Part shown: piece by piece, positions 24,964-36,262 of the stretch
How positions within the stretch are numbered: position 1 is the first letter of the stretch
Layout: each line of letters begins with the position of its first letter
Assembly (NCBI GenBank): GCA_013423385.1
Contig: BLZA01000010.1
Span: 186,001-250,000, forward strand
Direction of reading: 5' to 3'
Source of the DNA: Naganishia liquefaciens
Lineage: Eukaryota > Basidiomycota > Tremellomycetes > Filobasidiales > Filobasidiaceae
DNA: 64,000 nt
The notes under the pieces: model-generated
Seen by the model: only the letters and a program-made list of their open reading frames with translations
The model's database searches: none
What the model was told of the DNA's origin: nothing
Translations under genes and position numbers: made by a program

Positions 24964-27900
24964 ATGGAATCCTCAGATGCTGCACAGCCTCCGCCGCCGA
25001 AGCGACAACGGACGAAATCGCATTCCTCCTCTAATCAAAGCTTTAGCAAACCCCAAAGCGCTGGTGATGCCCGCTCCAGCTCAGCTCGGTCAACTTACAT
25101 CCCTCTATCAGATTCTCGGCAACTACTCACAGAAAGCGAGCTCTCGAGCAATGGGCCGACTTACCTTCGCGCGGTTACAGCGACGACGGAAAGGAGCGAA
25201 GACGACGCGGATACTTTCATGAATAACCCTACGGGTCTTGAAGCGACGGGAAACGTCAACCTGACATACGATGACTCTGCAAACGACGCGAATCAATTTA
25301 CGCGTGCAGATAGCTCTGGCCTCATAATGGGAAAGGACAAGGACTCTGATGAAGGATTAGGGAATGGAAAGAATCGGCCACTGGCTGTCACATGTACACA
25401 TTGTCGGTCTCGCAAAATCAGTATGTACCCGTATTGCAGATTCGCATGTGAGAACCTATACCGAAACATGTGTTATTTTGCAGAATGTGACAATGGAAAG
25501 CCCAGTTGTAACAATTGTGTCAAGTGAGAAATACAGCTGTTCAAGTTCTGTGACGGGGAGGCTGATGGTCCAGACATTAGGGCTGGAGCAGAATGCATTT
25601 ACTTGACGAAACAGAAACCCGGTCTCAAAGCTGGCACCGGAGAGACAATGCTTAAAAGAATCGGTATGCTTGAACCATCAATGTGCTCCATCCGTTTACT
25701 TGTGCTGACTTTCTCTTTTCAACCGTTTGTAGAGGCACTAGAAGACAGCTTTATGACATACAAAACTAATTCTGATCAACGCGTAACAGGACTCGAGGAC
25801 TTGATCCGCCAATACATTCACAACAATATGGGCCTATCGACCAGTCTCGCTGCCGCTTCCGAAGGATCGATAGCATTGGATAGGCATGATCCAAGTCCGC
25901 TTGCTCCTCTCAATCCGTCAATAGCGAAAAGAGAATCTGTCGCAGCGGGAATGATCGATCTATCTACGGGTATCGCTCCGCAGCATAGCCGTGTTCGGGA
26001 CATGGCAGATGGGTCGAATTCCGTTGACCCGATGCAAGGAGCCGTTCACGCTCCGGGTCTCAGCGACTACCAGGCACTAAGCGGATCAAGGCCTCATCAA
26101 TCGCCGCTGTCTCGTCAATATCAGCTCAACAGTCAACAAAATTTTTCGCCATCCATGTCGATGATGCCGCCAAATAGTCGCAATGACATGCAAATGTATC
26201 CGTATAATTCGCACCAACTTCGCCCGGACGAGACCCATGGGTCTTACACTCCAGTCTCTTATGAACCCCCGATTTGGTCGGAAGGCGCCTCAATGCCCAG
26301 GGACGACATCGTTCAAGATCTCATCCGGCTCTTCTTCGCAAAAGTGGCACCGTGGACGTTCATCATTATCCCAAGGGCGGACAAGGTATGGGAGCCTCCA
26401 TGGGATGTCGTTGCGCATGCGATAGTCGTCGTCAGCTTGCGATTCTCGACCGACGACCGCATAAAACCTTTTCGGCACCAGATCTACAACGCCGCACGTC
26501 AACACGTAGTCATACAGGCAATGGATATGACGACGATTGAGACGATGCAAGCTTTGGCATTACTGGCCATCGATGTCATCGGAAGTGGCAGGGGGCCAGA
26601 ACACTGGAGTGCGCTTTCCCTGTTAACGCGCGCGGCCATTACGATGGACCTGCTCAAGGAATCCGACACTCAGCAATCCCCAGATGTCGATGCGGCGATG
26701 ACATCCCAGGCGGGAATCATGAAGTTTCCCTCAGTTTTATCCAAAACGAAAATTCTCCCGCCTCCTGTAATATGGCAAGACGACGAAGCGCGCCGTCGCC
26801 TGTTCTGGTTGATCTTTGTCCTAGATCGGTATACCTGCACCGCTACCGCTTGGGATATTGCGATTCCTCAGGCAGACATCAAGAGAAGGCTGCCATGTGC
26901 CGATGATCTGTGGAGGGGAACGGTAAGTCTCACTCGTGATCAGCTTCACTTGGTGAACTGACCAACGCTCCCTCCAGGAATGGTTCCAGGCCGACACCTT
27001 CATGTCACCCCTTAATCTTTACGGTCGTTCATCTGCATCGCTAGCGACTCTGCATTCTTCTGCATTCTTCGTGGAAGCTCTTGATCTCCTGGGAAGGGCA
27101 CATGCTTTACAATCAAGACCTGTCGATGTTCAAGATGCTCGCGCCATGGAGAGCAGGAAGGACGCAACGTCAGCAATCACGAGTGCTGCCAATCGATGGT
27201 ATCATGATATCCAGCCTGCGATCGGTCGGATGGAGGACGAGCAGCCCTTGGAGCCTTTACATCTGTTGACTGTGAGTCATGGATAGATTTACAGCATACT
27301 TCGACTTATCCGACAATGTCATCGTTTTAGCACGCCATGTATCACGCGTGAGTACTCTTTGACCCGTTAAGGATACCGCTTCGCTCATTTCTTATACCTC
27401 GACCCAGTACCATCCTGAAATTACATGGCTTCCACGCGTATCCGACAATCACGACAACGACTGGTATCATCGAGCCCTATGCTACACAATGTTTAGCGTC
27501 AGCTCGAGCTATTTGCAATCTGAGCTGCAGGGCAACGGTTCGGGATGCAAAGGCACCAGCGGTATCGCCAATTTTCATTTGGACTTGCTGGATCGCTGCG
27601 CGCATCATGTTTGGTATGTTCATAGTATGCCGCATGAGAGCCGCGTTCTCACCTTTGCCTTGAATCTTAAAGTTCACGCCTGCTTGAGTGCACGAACAAA
27701 CATGGAGCCAGAATTCAATATCCTGATCTCATCTCTCCGCGTCATGGCGGGAGATTGGCAGTTGGCTGGTAAGTCATTGCAAGTAGAGCTTTGCTCAAGA
27801 ACTTACTTCCTGACATTTGGCAGATGAATACGTCAAGCTGCTGACACGTGCAGAACGTCGTTGGCAGTCACTCGCTACGGACTTGAACTCGCCAGCATCG

Positions 27901-28173
27901 GGCACTTTGTCGGAAGCCGTCAGTGTCCTTTTGGATATGCGGCGTACCGCATATACCGCCGCCAAGATAGGACAATACGACGTTACACCACCCGAGCCTC
28001 TCGTTGCTTCCAGCGGAGGAGGCAACGCTAATGCTCCTTTCGGCTCATCGACACCCGTGTGGCCGCCAACCCTTAAAGGTCCTTTTGCTCAAGCAGCCGG
28101 CTATGGCGATATCGGAAGCTGGTTCGACTCGTTGGATCTGTTCGGAAATTCATCGATTGGGCTGCTACCATAA
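24964..28173 (+). CDS. Zn2Cys6 transcription factor, probable pathway regulator
   Basis: Multi-exon gene of roughly 850 residues. The polar N-terminus (about 140 residues) leads to the zinc cluster. TCTHCRSRKI is spliced to CDNGKPSCNNCV and to AGAECIY, giving all six Cys, then the common linker KPGLKAG and a short coiled coil (ETMLKRI, EALEDSF). The middle homology region follows, with DIVQDLIRLFFAKVAPWTFII, ARRRLFWLIFVLDRYTCTATAW and IPQADIKRRLPCADDLW. The C-terminus ends SWFDSLDLFGNSSIGLLP. Introns lie near 25420-25484, 25518-25557, 25665-25732 and 26921-26977, with more after 27270. Its position between the dehydratase and the cupin/aldolase suggests control of sugar-acid catabolism; that is inference from context. 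Confidence 0.87.
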
Positions 28174-28318
28174 TGGTATGGAAAGGGCTAGTGCGGCATT
28201 ATAACCGAGAAATCAAAGCTGTGCAGAGTTCGGAATACGGCTCTTGAGCCTAAACGGATTCAAAAACCAAAAAGATATTGCATGCCAATGTCAAAGGTTT
28301 GTCGAATTATCGCCGCGT

Positions 28319-28849
28319 CTACAAGAGAACATCAGGCAGTTCCTCTCCCTTGTCGTTAGCGACGGTCTTTGCCCCCACGAGAACCGAAACCCATCTGGCA
28401 CCTTCGGGACCTGCCCGCCAGGCATGCAGCGTTCCCCTTTGGATCACGACGTCTCCCCTTTTGCAATGTGTCTCCTTGATGCCACCATTCCCATCCGGGA
28501 CCTGCAGATATACTTCGCCCTCCATTATGATGTTGTAGTCGACGGAACTCGTCCGATGCATTGCACATAGCGTGTTGGGTTCAAAGTAGGTCATACGTAG
28601 GTTGCTGCCTGTCGCTGTGGTGAAGGATTTCTCTCCAAGGGCGCTATCATCCTGCTCAAAGGCGTACGTATTGATAGCCGGGGCCGAGGGTGTCGCCCAG
28701 AGTTCCCCAAGATGCGCTCTTCCTTTTGGACAATCCAGTGGCTTTGTCAACTTTGTGTCGTCCAAAACAACTACTTCAGGTTCTGCATTCTTGGAGCTTT
28801 GCTTTAGTGGAGCATGAGAGGTGATGATCCGTCGCTGTGGGTAGTCCAT
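28319..28849 (-). CDS. Cupin-fold protein
   Basis: A single exon of 176 codons. The C-terminal half is a small cupin barrel: MTYFEPNTLCAMHRTSSVDYNIIMEGEVYLQVPDG, then CKRGDVVIQRGTLHAWRAGP. The His in AMHRT, the Glu in MEGE and the His in LHAW stand where cupin metal ligands usually are. Similar single-domain fungal cupins are annotated only by fold. It lies between the regulator (convergent, 145 nt) and the aldolase (divergent), so an accessory role in the same pathway, such as epimerisation or lactone/keto-acid handling, is conceivable but unproven. Confidence 0.82.
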   Translation of the reverse strand: MDYPQRRIITSHAPLKQSSKNAEPEVVVLDDTKLTKPLDCPKGRAHLGELWATPSAPAINTYAFEQDDSALGEKSFTTATGSNLRMTYFEPNTLCAMHRTSSVDYNIIMEGEVYLQVPDGNGGIKETHCKRGDVVIQRGTLHAWRAGPEGARWVSVLVGAKTVANDKGEELPDVLL

Positions 28850-29539
28850 GATGGCTAAGAGCCCAGAGGTGAGACTAGCAGGTTGTCGTATATTTCAGAC
28901 TTGCAGCGAATTTGAACTCGACGAGACGTGAAGGCGAGACAGCGAGCAAGGCTGATCAAGAATTTTGATTGTTGATTTGGCGTTGGGCGATTGAGGCAGT
29001 GAGAAGATCGTTTGCGACGCGGCTTGATCAAGGGTGCACGAGTTGTTCTTGGAGATATATGAGACGAGATCAATTTGAACGCAACTTCAGGATTCCCCAT
29101 GGGCTTCCAACTTGATTCCAGCTTTGACCCCGCCCTATAAATCTAGTCGCCGAGCTTGTTGCCGCCGGTAGAAATACTGTACTACCACCCGAAGTCCGGA
29201 CCGGCAGAATGAGCTGCGGACAGCCTGCGGTATAGCTGACGGACCCGCTAGCGTTATCGCTCGGTATATGGCATATTGCTGTCGCGAGCGCTGTCGCGCG
29301 TGGATGTCACGATGGAAAGAAGTCCTACCGTTAACGTGCCTCTACGGAAATGATGCGGGGTCATGCAACAGTAAAGTGTTGACACGGATGACTTGGATCT
29401 GCGTGGAATATATACCTTCTCACGGTTCGCATGATGGATGTGTGCGGGATCGCAGCCGAATGTCGATAATCGATCTGTCCCTCTGCTGAGCTCTGCTTGC
29501 CCATCGCTTCACGCACAATCGAAATCATTTGCATTGAGA
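28850..29539. promoter_or_regulatory. Divergent promoter, cupin/aldolase
   Basis: 690 nt without a gene. A TATAAAT lies at 29136-29142 and a TATATA near 29408, about 130 nt before the aldolase start. A compact CGG-A-CCG site (in TCCGGACCGG, near 29195) resembles a Zn2Cys6 binding palindrome. All are short motifs. Confidence 0.4.
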
Positions 29540-30921
29540 ATGGTTTACGAAAGCTCCCATTTGCCGGAAGGGGTACTCGTCCCTACATTGTGCTTTTTCA
29601 AAGAAGGACCGAAGCAAGAGGTTGACCTTGAGCTAGTAGGAAAGCACGCTGTCAGGTAAGTGAGAGAAACAACTTTAGGTGATCTTACTGACCTCAAGCG
29701 GCATATTCCGAGATCAGGCTTGCACAGGCAGGAGTTTCGGGATTGGCTGTCCATGGAACTACAGGTGAGATGACGGAATTCCTTTTCGCCATATGCTCCG
29801 ACTAAGCTGTCCATTTGCCAATCTTAACGGCAGGCGAACCTCTTTTGCTATCGCGAGGAGAACGTAGACAAGTACTCACGGCCACCAGAGATGCGTTAGA
29901 TCAGGCAGGATTTCAAGATCTGCCTATTATTGCCGGTTGCGGAGTCACGTCAACGTAAGTGTCCCTATCCGGGTAAGCTAGCAAAGCAATCTGACGGCCT
30001 GGCAGGTGGGAAACGATCGATTTGTGCAGGGAAGCAGCGAAACTTGGATCGTCCTTCGCCATGGTCGTTGCGCCCGGCTACTATAAGGGTCTTATGACGG
30101 ATGAGGTTATCGAAGAATACTTCACTGACGTCGCAGACGCATCGCCCATCCCGATCGTCCTTTACAATTTTCCAGGTATTGCCAACGGAATTGACCTAGA
30201 ACTCGACCTCATCAAACGACTCGCCAAACACCAGAATATCGTCGGCGTAAAGTTGAGTTGCGGCAGCGTGTCCAAAGCTGCGAGACTTCAGGCGGAATTC
30301 AAGCCTACCGAGTTCGGAGTGTACGGGGGCCTTGCCGATACGTGAGTCGGGTTCGTGCTAAATTGGGTCAGTGGGAGAATTCTTACCTTTGCATATACCT
30401 TGCAGCATGCTTCACAATGTTGCGCTCAATGGTACTCTAGGCGTCATCTCTGGTCTCGGTAATATCGCGCCTGCAGCTTTAGTCAATGTCTACAAGCTGT
30501 ACAAGCAAGGCAATTTTGAAGAAGCCAAGAAGGCGCAAGAGGCCGTGAGCATAGCAGGAGAGCTGGAGATCAAGGGAGGCGTGCCTGGCATGAGGGTAAG
30601 TCAAGTAATTCACGTAAGGGTCAGCTTTCTCGTCTAATCCTCTGTCTTGTAGTATGGCGTTGTGAAGTATTACGGCTATGGCGGGGACTCCCGAAAGTCA
30701 GTTCCATTATCTCTAGATTGAATTCGGAAGAACTGATCGAGCGCCCGCTGCACTCTCGCAAACCGAAAAGACCCTTGCCCGAAGCTTCTGCAGCAGTGAG
30801 TGCGGAGGTATTGCTAGGTGGAACAATCGCTAATTGTATAAAATGCTTGGTAACCTTGTAGCTGAAAGAAGACGTTATTAGGTGGCTGGAGCCATTGATG
30901 GGAGGAGAGAACTTGAAAGCC
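29540..30921 (+). CDS. DHDPS/NAL-family 2-keto-3-deoxy acid aldolase
   Basis: A class I aldolase of the dihydrodipicolinate synthase/N-acetylneuraminate lyase family. Eight exons (29540-29655, 29718-29764, 29834-29954, 30006-30341, 30406-30595, 30653-30696, 30771-30795, 30862-30921) give 312 residues. Visible are HGTTGE at 51-56, the catalytic Tyr148 in YNFP, the Schiff-base Lys177 in GVKLSCG, and the family C-terminus (YYGYGG, then RKPLPEAS). Fungi do not make lysine through DHDPS, so a sugar-acid aldolase is expected; 2-keto-3-deoxy-L-galactonate aldolase (GaaC/LGA1) belongs to this family. Beside an L-rhamnonate dehydratase, the substrate may instead be 2-keto-3-deoxy-L-rhamnonate. Substrate undecided. 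Confidence 0.9.
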
Positions 30922-31386
30922 TAAGATGCCATGTCATTTCGGCTCGAATCGCGGAGCAAGGTTTAAACAGAGATGACAGCATCAACTATATGTCAAGCAT
31001 TAGTAAACCCCAAAACTTCAACTCGCAAACTTCGAATTTGGCTTCACATACAGGTGACAGGTCTCCTGGCTATAGATCCGAAATCTTTCCGGGATCGAAT
31101 CCTGCATTCGATAACAATAGCAGTCATTTGGCGGTGTCAAACCCTGAGCGGCGATCAGCCTTATATGCCCCCCCAGCTTTCGAGGCACACCATCCGGAAC
31201 AGAGCACACCGATCCGCTGGAAGATCGACTAGCTCTAGCTAAGAGTCTCAAACCTTAAAGCGACTGTTGACTTTCCGCTGCACGTCTCGTGTTATGCAAT
31301 CCGCTTGACAACATTATCTGTAGACTCATGCATTCCATGTTACCATATTACAACTTATTTTTTCCCTGGACAGTCGTGCTACATTG
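30922..31386. other. Convergent intergenic region
   Basis: Between the aldolase (+) and FOX2 (-) 3' ends. An open frame at 30882-31232 has no protein-like features. Nothing else seen. Confidence 0.4.
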
Positions 31387-34300
31387 CTACAACTTTGCGA
31401 CAGACTTGCCATCGTGCCCGTCCACCAGAGTGACGGCAGCGGCGGCCAACGCAGGCGCATTCCTTTCCTTGACTTTTGTGGCTGTAAAGTCGATCGCAAT
31501 GTCAGCATGCATTCACGACATAGCGCGCAAGGTACCTACTGAAAATGACCTTGTTGCCCTCTTTCCACATCTCCGTGACCAGGGTCTCACCGGGAACAAC
31601 AGTTCCGGCGAATCGCACCTTGATGTCAGAGTACGGGCCAAACGTCTTGAGGACGTGCTTTCCGGCAATGCCCATGGAGCACAATCCGTGCAGGACTAAA
31701 GGCAAGGTCAGTCAAGACCAAGGTTTCAAGCAAGTCATCTACGTACTTGGCTTCTTGAAACCACCCATGGCGGCAAAGTCAGGGTCAATGTGCAATGGAT
31801 TTCGGTCTCCGGACAATCTTATGGGAAGGGACTGTCAGCATAGAGCGGCATTCGATATTGTTCTGACTGACCTGTAGATCGCGGCCTGGTCCAAAGAGGT
31901 CTGCTCTTTAACAACAGCATCCGGCTGGCGCTTCGGCGGTGCGTTGATGGCCGAAGCGGGCCCTCGGTCGACTCCCTTCTTCTTGCCGTTGAACCCACCA
32001 CTACCTCGCAGCATAACAGTGCTCTGGTTCTCAAAGATGGGCTTGCCAGTCTTCTTGTCGACAGTTTCTACGATCATCGTCACGGTAGCGGCCTTGCCTT
32101 TGTCGAGAACCTCGACGAGCTTGACCTTGTTGACCAAGGTGGTGGCGGTGGTGGGGATGGGTCCCTTAATCTTGAGGTACTGCTCGCCGTGCAACAACTT
32201 GGCAGGGTCAAAGTTGGGCACAAAGTCGAGGCCAAGTGAGCTTGAAGTGCCAAACTGGGGGATGACACCGAAAGTCGGCAAGGCCTGGAAATCGTCCGCG
32301 CCCTCAAAGACCCATTTCAGCTCGTTGGCCTTGGCACCGACACCGAGGGCGTAGAGCATAAGATCTCGGTCATCGTACGAGAAGTCGACGGGCTCGAATT
32401 TGTGCTGCTTGGCCTTTCGGATAGCTTCCGGATCCTCTGGGTCGATGTACTGCGAGCTGTCTTCCGCCTGGAGGTTGAGCGACGACGAGCCGGATTGAGA
32501 GGCCGAAACGTTGTTGAAGTTTTCGAACATCTGAGCCTGAGCTTCCTGCGCCGTCTGGGGGTGCGAAGCTCGACCGTCGTCTGTGCAATTCAGGTCAGTC
32601 GCCATACGAGTCTCGACATCACGAAAACTCACTAAAGTCGGTAATCTTCTTCCACTGGGCGAGAACGTCCTCGGGCTGCAACTTTCGGTCGTTGGGGAAA
32701 CAGTGACCTCCCGTTCGTTCCCATCGAACCTGGGCGGCCCAGCCGGCCATGACCTCGTAGATGGTGCCCGTCACCGGGCAATCATCCGACGACAAGAATC
32801 CGACGATGGGCGCCACGTAGTCGGGCTTGAACAGGTCGACCATTTCTTGCGGCCAGATGGTCTTAGTCATGGCCGTTCCCGCCGAGGGCGCGATTACATT
32901 GACCTTGATGTTGTATCGAGCGCCCTCAATCGCGAGGGTCTTGGTGAGACCGATAATGGCCGACTTGGCGGTCGAGTAGTTGGCCTGGCCAAAGTTGCCG
33001 TAAAGACCGACGCCCGAGGCGGTGGTTACGATTCGTCCGTACTTTTGGTTCTGGAAGATGGGCCAGACGGCCTTGGCGCACTTGTACGTGCCCTTCAAGT
33101 GAACGGCAACGACGGCATCCCATTCAGCGGCGGTCATCGCCTGGAAAGACTTGTCCCGCAAGATACCAGCATTAGCGATCAGGACGTGAACCGTGCCGAA
33201 AGCTTCAACGGCAGCCTTGACAATGGCGTCACCATCCTCGGCCGAGAAAGGCGCAGAGATGGCCTGTCCGCCGACTTGCTTGACTTCCTCGACGACGCGC
33301 TGGGCGTTCTCCTTGCTGACATCGTTGACGACAACGTTGGCGCCAAGCTTTCCGTACATGAGCGCGTATGCTCGACCGAGACCGGCTCCAGCGCCGGTGA
33401 TGATGACGGTCTTGCCCTTGAAATTGACTTCGCCATCCTTTTGCGGGTTGGACTTGACCGCCTGAGATGCCTTGAGCAGAGCCTGAAGGTGAGACGTATC
33501 GTCAGAGCTGGCGCAACGTCATATGGCTCCCCAGAACTTACATGAGGATCCTTGCCCTCCATGCCGACCGGGTATTCGGAACCCTGCGAAAAGTCACCAA
33601 CTTGTTGCCACTTTGCCTTGACAGCCGAAGGCGTGAAGGTTTCATCCGGCTTGAAGTATGCACCTTCACTCTCCATCAGCTTCCCTCCGATGCCTCTTTC
33701 GCAACGAGACAAACTCACCCTTTGCACGCTGCCATCGGATCTCGGAGATGAAGCCGGCGCCCAACTCGAACAGCCTACCGGTGACATCCGGGCCCTAATC
33801 GATCGACAGGATACATCAGCGACGGGGGGCTTTGTAAAATAGCAAAGACTGACCTTGGGCGCACAAAGAACGCCGACGACAGGCGCAACAAAGTCGGGAG
33901 TGAGGTGCTTGAGCATCTCGGGCGGCATGATAGTAGCCGTCATCGAAGACGCGGCGATCTATTTCACGGTGGGGTCAGCTCCACTTCTTCGAGATCGGTG
34001 ACTGCAAACCTACGGGAGCGATCACGTTGGCTTTGATGTTGTACTTGACGCCCTCCTTGGCGAGCGTACGAGTGAATGCGACGAGACCCACTGAGAAAGG
34101 ACATGGATGATCAGGACAGGGAAACGGAGGGAAGAAAGGCAGGACGCACTCTTGGCAGCGGAGTAGTTTGCCTGGCCGAGGTTACCGTACAAGCCAGCGG
34201 CAGACGCAGTGTTGATGATCCGACCATACTACAACCGACCCATCAGTGTGAATCCCAATCTGCTCCGCCGAGACCCCAACATACCTTTTGACCACGGAAG

Positions 34301-34743
34301 ATTGGCCAACACGCCTTGGTACACGCAAACGCACCCTTCAAGTGCACTGCCGTGATGATATCAAAGTCCTGATCCGACATCTTCTTGAAGCTCTTGTCCC
34401 GCAAGACACCCGCATTGTTGATCAAGATGTGCACCGTGCCAAACGCCTTGACGGCCTGTGCGACGATTTGATCACCCTCGGTGACGGATCCCGGTGCGGC
34501 AGCGGCTTTGCCGCCTGCCTGCTGGATCTCTTGAACGACTTTGCCACATGCTTCGGGCGAAAGGTCGTTGACGACGACTGATGCGCCGCGCGAAGCAAAG
34601 AAGAGCGAGTATCTGTGGAAGGATGGACCCTGTTAGTTTTTCTCGTTCAAGAGAAAGAATCCCGCAACTTACGCTCGACCGATACCGGCACCGGCACCTG
34701 TAACGAGGACTACTTGGTTTTCAAAGCGAACTTGTTCTGACAT
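31387..34743 (-). CDS. FOX2: Peroxisomal multifunctional beta-oxidation enzyme (Fox2)
   Basis: It combines enoyl-CoA hydratase 2 and (3R)-hydroxyacyl-CoA dehydrogenase activity for peroxisomal fatty-acid beta-oxidation. About 900 residues in many exons. There are two short-chain dehydrogenase domains: the first has [23 protein letters not shown] and [13 protein letters not shown]; the second has [24 protein letters not shown] and [13 protein letters not shown], each with the catalytic Tyr-x3-Lys. After a Gln/Ser-rich linker comes the MaoC-type hydratase, with [14 protein letters not shown] and ILHGLCSMG. The protein ends in AKL, a type 1 peroxisomal targeting signal. Its divergent neighbour is COX20; PEX13 lies 17 kb away. 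Confidence 0.97.
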
Positions 34744-35340
34744 GGTTGAGCGATGAAAAGTAGCAACGGGACACCTTGAATCGTCGTACAGAAAAGCAAG
34801 ACCCTATATACGCAGCGAGCGCAGGCTGACGAGGCAGCAGTCGGCATCTGGAATAACCGGTGCTGTGACCGGCCAGAGCGCGCGGATGTATAGCTTGCGT
34901 CGCGGGAAAGCCCTTGTCCGGGGCCCGGTCGAGTAGAGCAGCAGCTGGAGTGGGAGACCCCTCTTGTCGGGCTAGGAGATCGGAAGAGCGGTCATGCGCC
35001 AGCCTGCATCGATCAAGATGGACGTCCTCCAAACTCGTCTGAATGACAGCTTGAAAGGGGCGAGCAGGAAAGGAACCTCTACTTTGCCTGAAAGAAGCAA
35101 GACGCGGAAGGTGTGTCTGGGAACCACGCGCGCGCGCGGGCGATGAGCTGCACCAGGGATGACGTGCCAACTCTGGGGCAAATTCCCCTGATCCCCCTTT
35201 GAGCCGTTTGCATCCGAGACACTTTCTTTGGCTCGATCGGCGACCCGAGGCTCCATTATGCTTCATATTCATTCTTGCATTTCGACATATGCCACGCCCT
35301 GCAATTCCCATCAGCCTCATACCACCAAAACTCCAGCACA
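34744..35340. promoter_or_regulatory. Divergent promoter FOX2/COX20
   Basis: 597 nt without a credible gene. One CCGAGG (the reverse complement of CCTCGG, the core bound by fungal fatty-acid regulators FarA/FarB) is at 35245-35250. A single hexamer is weak evidence. Confidence 0.35.
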
Positions 35341-36198
35341 ATGCCCCTTTTCTCTTCCGCAAAGTCTTCAGAGATCGCATCGGCCGATCCTGCGCCAACG
35401 CCACCGGTGACACCACCATTACCACCGCAACACCGTGAAGTGCTCAATGTTCCAACGGGCAATGCACCCATCAGTCCCGAACCGCGCGTGCTCGGCGAAG
35501 CGGATCTACGGACAGGCGACACCAAGACGGATGTCATGGCGGCGATCAAGGTATATTCTGTCCGTCATGTTTCCACCTTGTCAGTAATTGTTGAATCGGA
35601 ATTGCGTTTATAGAGAATACGACCGATCGAGGACCTGAAAAGTATGTTTTCCACTCGGACATGCCTCTGCTGCTTCGTAGGCATGTTGACGCTCGCCTCG
35701 ACGCTTGACAGACATCGGACAGATCCCTTGTGCACGTCAAGCACTCCTCAGCGGCATTGCCGCAGGATTCGGCATCGGTTCGATCTCGTACATTGCACGC
35801 AGACGTACGTCCTTCGAACCGAAGAACAGACATTGTTCATGCCCTGATCGCTCGACCCTTCTTCTTCTTCCTCAACGCACTTTTAGGCCCAAAAAGCGCC
35901 GCAAACTGGGCCGTCGGTTCATTCGTTGGAATATCAGCCATCATGTGGTACGCCTTTTCCCCCCTCCACCTGGAAAGCCATACTCTCACTCTGACGTTTG
36001 CCTCGCCGATGCGTTCTACCTGATTACAGGGAAAACTGCCGTCGCGCACGTGCAAAGGAGCTCGCCCAAATGGCCATCATTCAAGAGAAATTCGCGCACC
36101 GGCACGTCAGTAAGCTCAAGCGGAGAGATGCTCCCGCGCCTGCCGATACGGGATCAACGTCATCGGTGTCAGTCGAGCAGAGTGGCAATCCGACGTAA
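35341..36198 (+). CDS. COX20: Cytochrome c oxidase assembly factor Cox20
   Basis: An inner-membrane chaperone of newly made Cox2. Exons 35341-35550, 35614-35641, 35712-35804, 35887-35947 and 36030-36198 give 186 residues. The Pro-rich N-terminus is followed by the family core: EDL near the start, CARQALLSGIAAGFGIGSISYIAR (first membrane segment), NWAVGSFVGISAIMW (second), then ENCRRARAKELAQMAIIQEKFAHR. That spacing, with a Trp-Glu just after the second span and a charged C-terminal helix, is characteristic of COX20/FAM36A. The stop lies 64 nt from that of the convergent synthetase. Confidence 0.9.
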
Positions 36199-36262
36199 TG
36201 AGCTTGTGTGTAGATGCTGAACGACACCGCATAATCATGACTATGCATGGTATTTTACGTGG

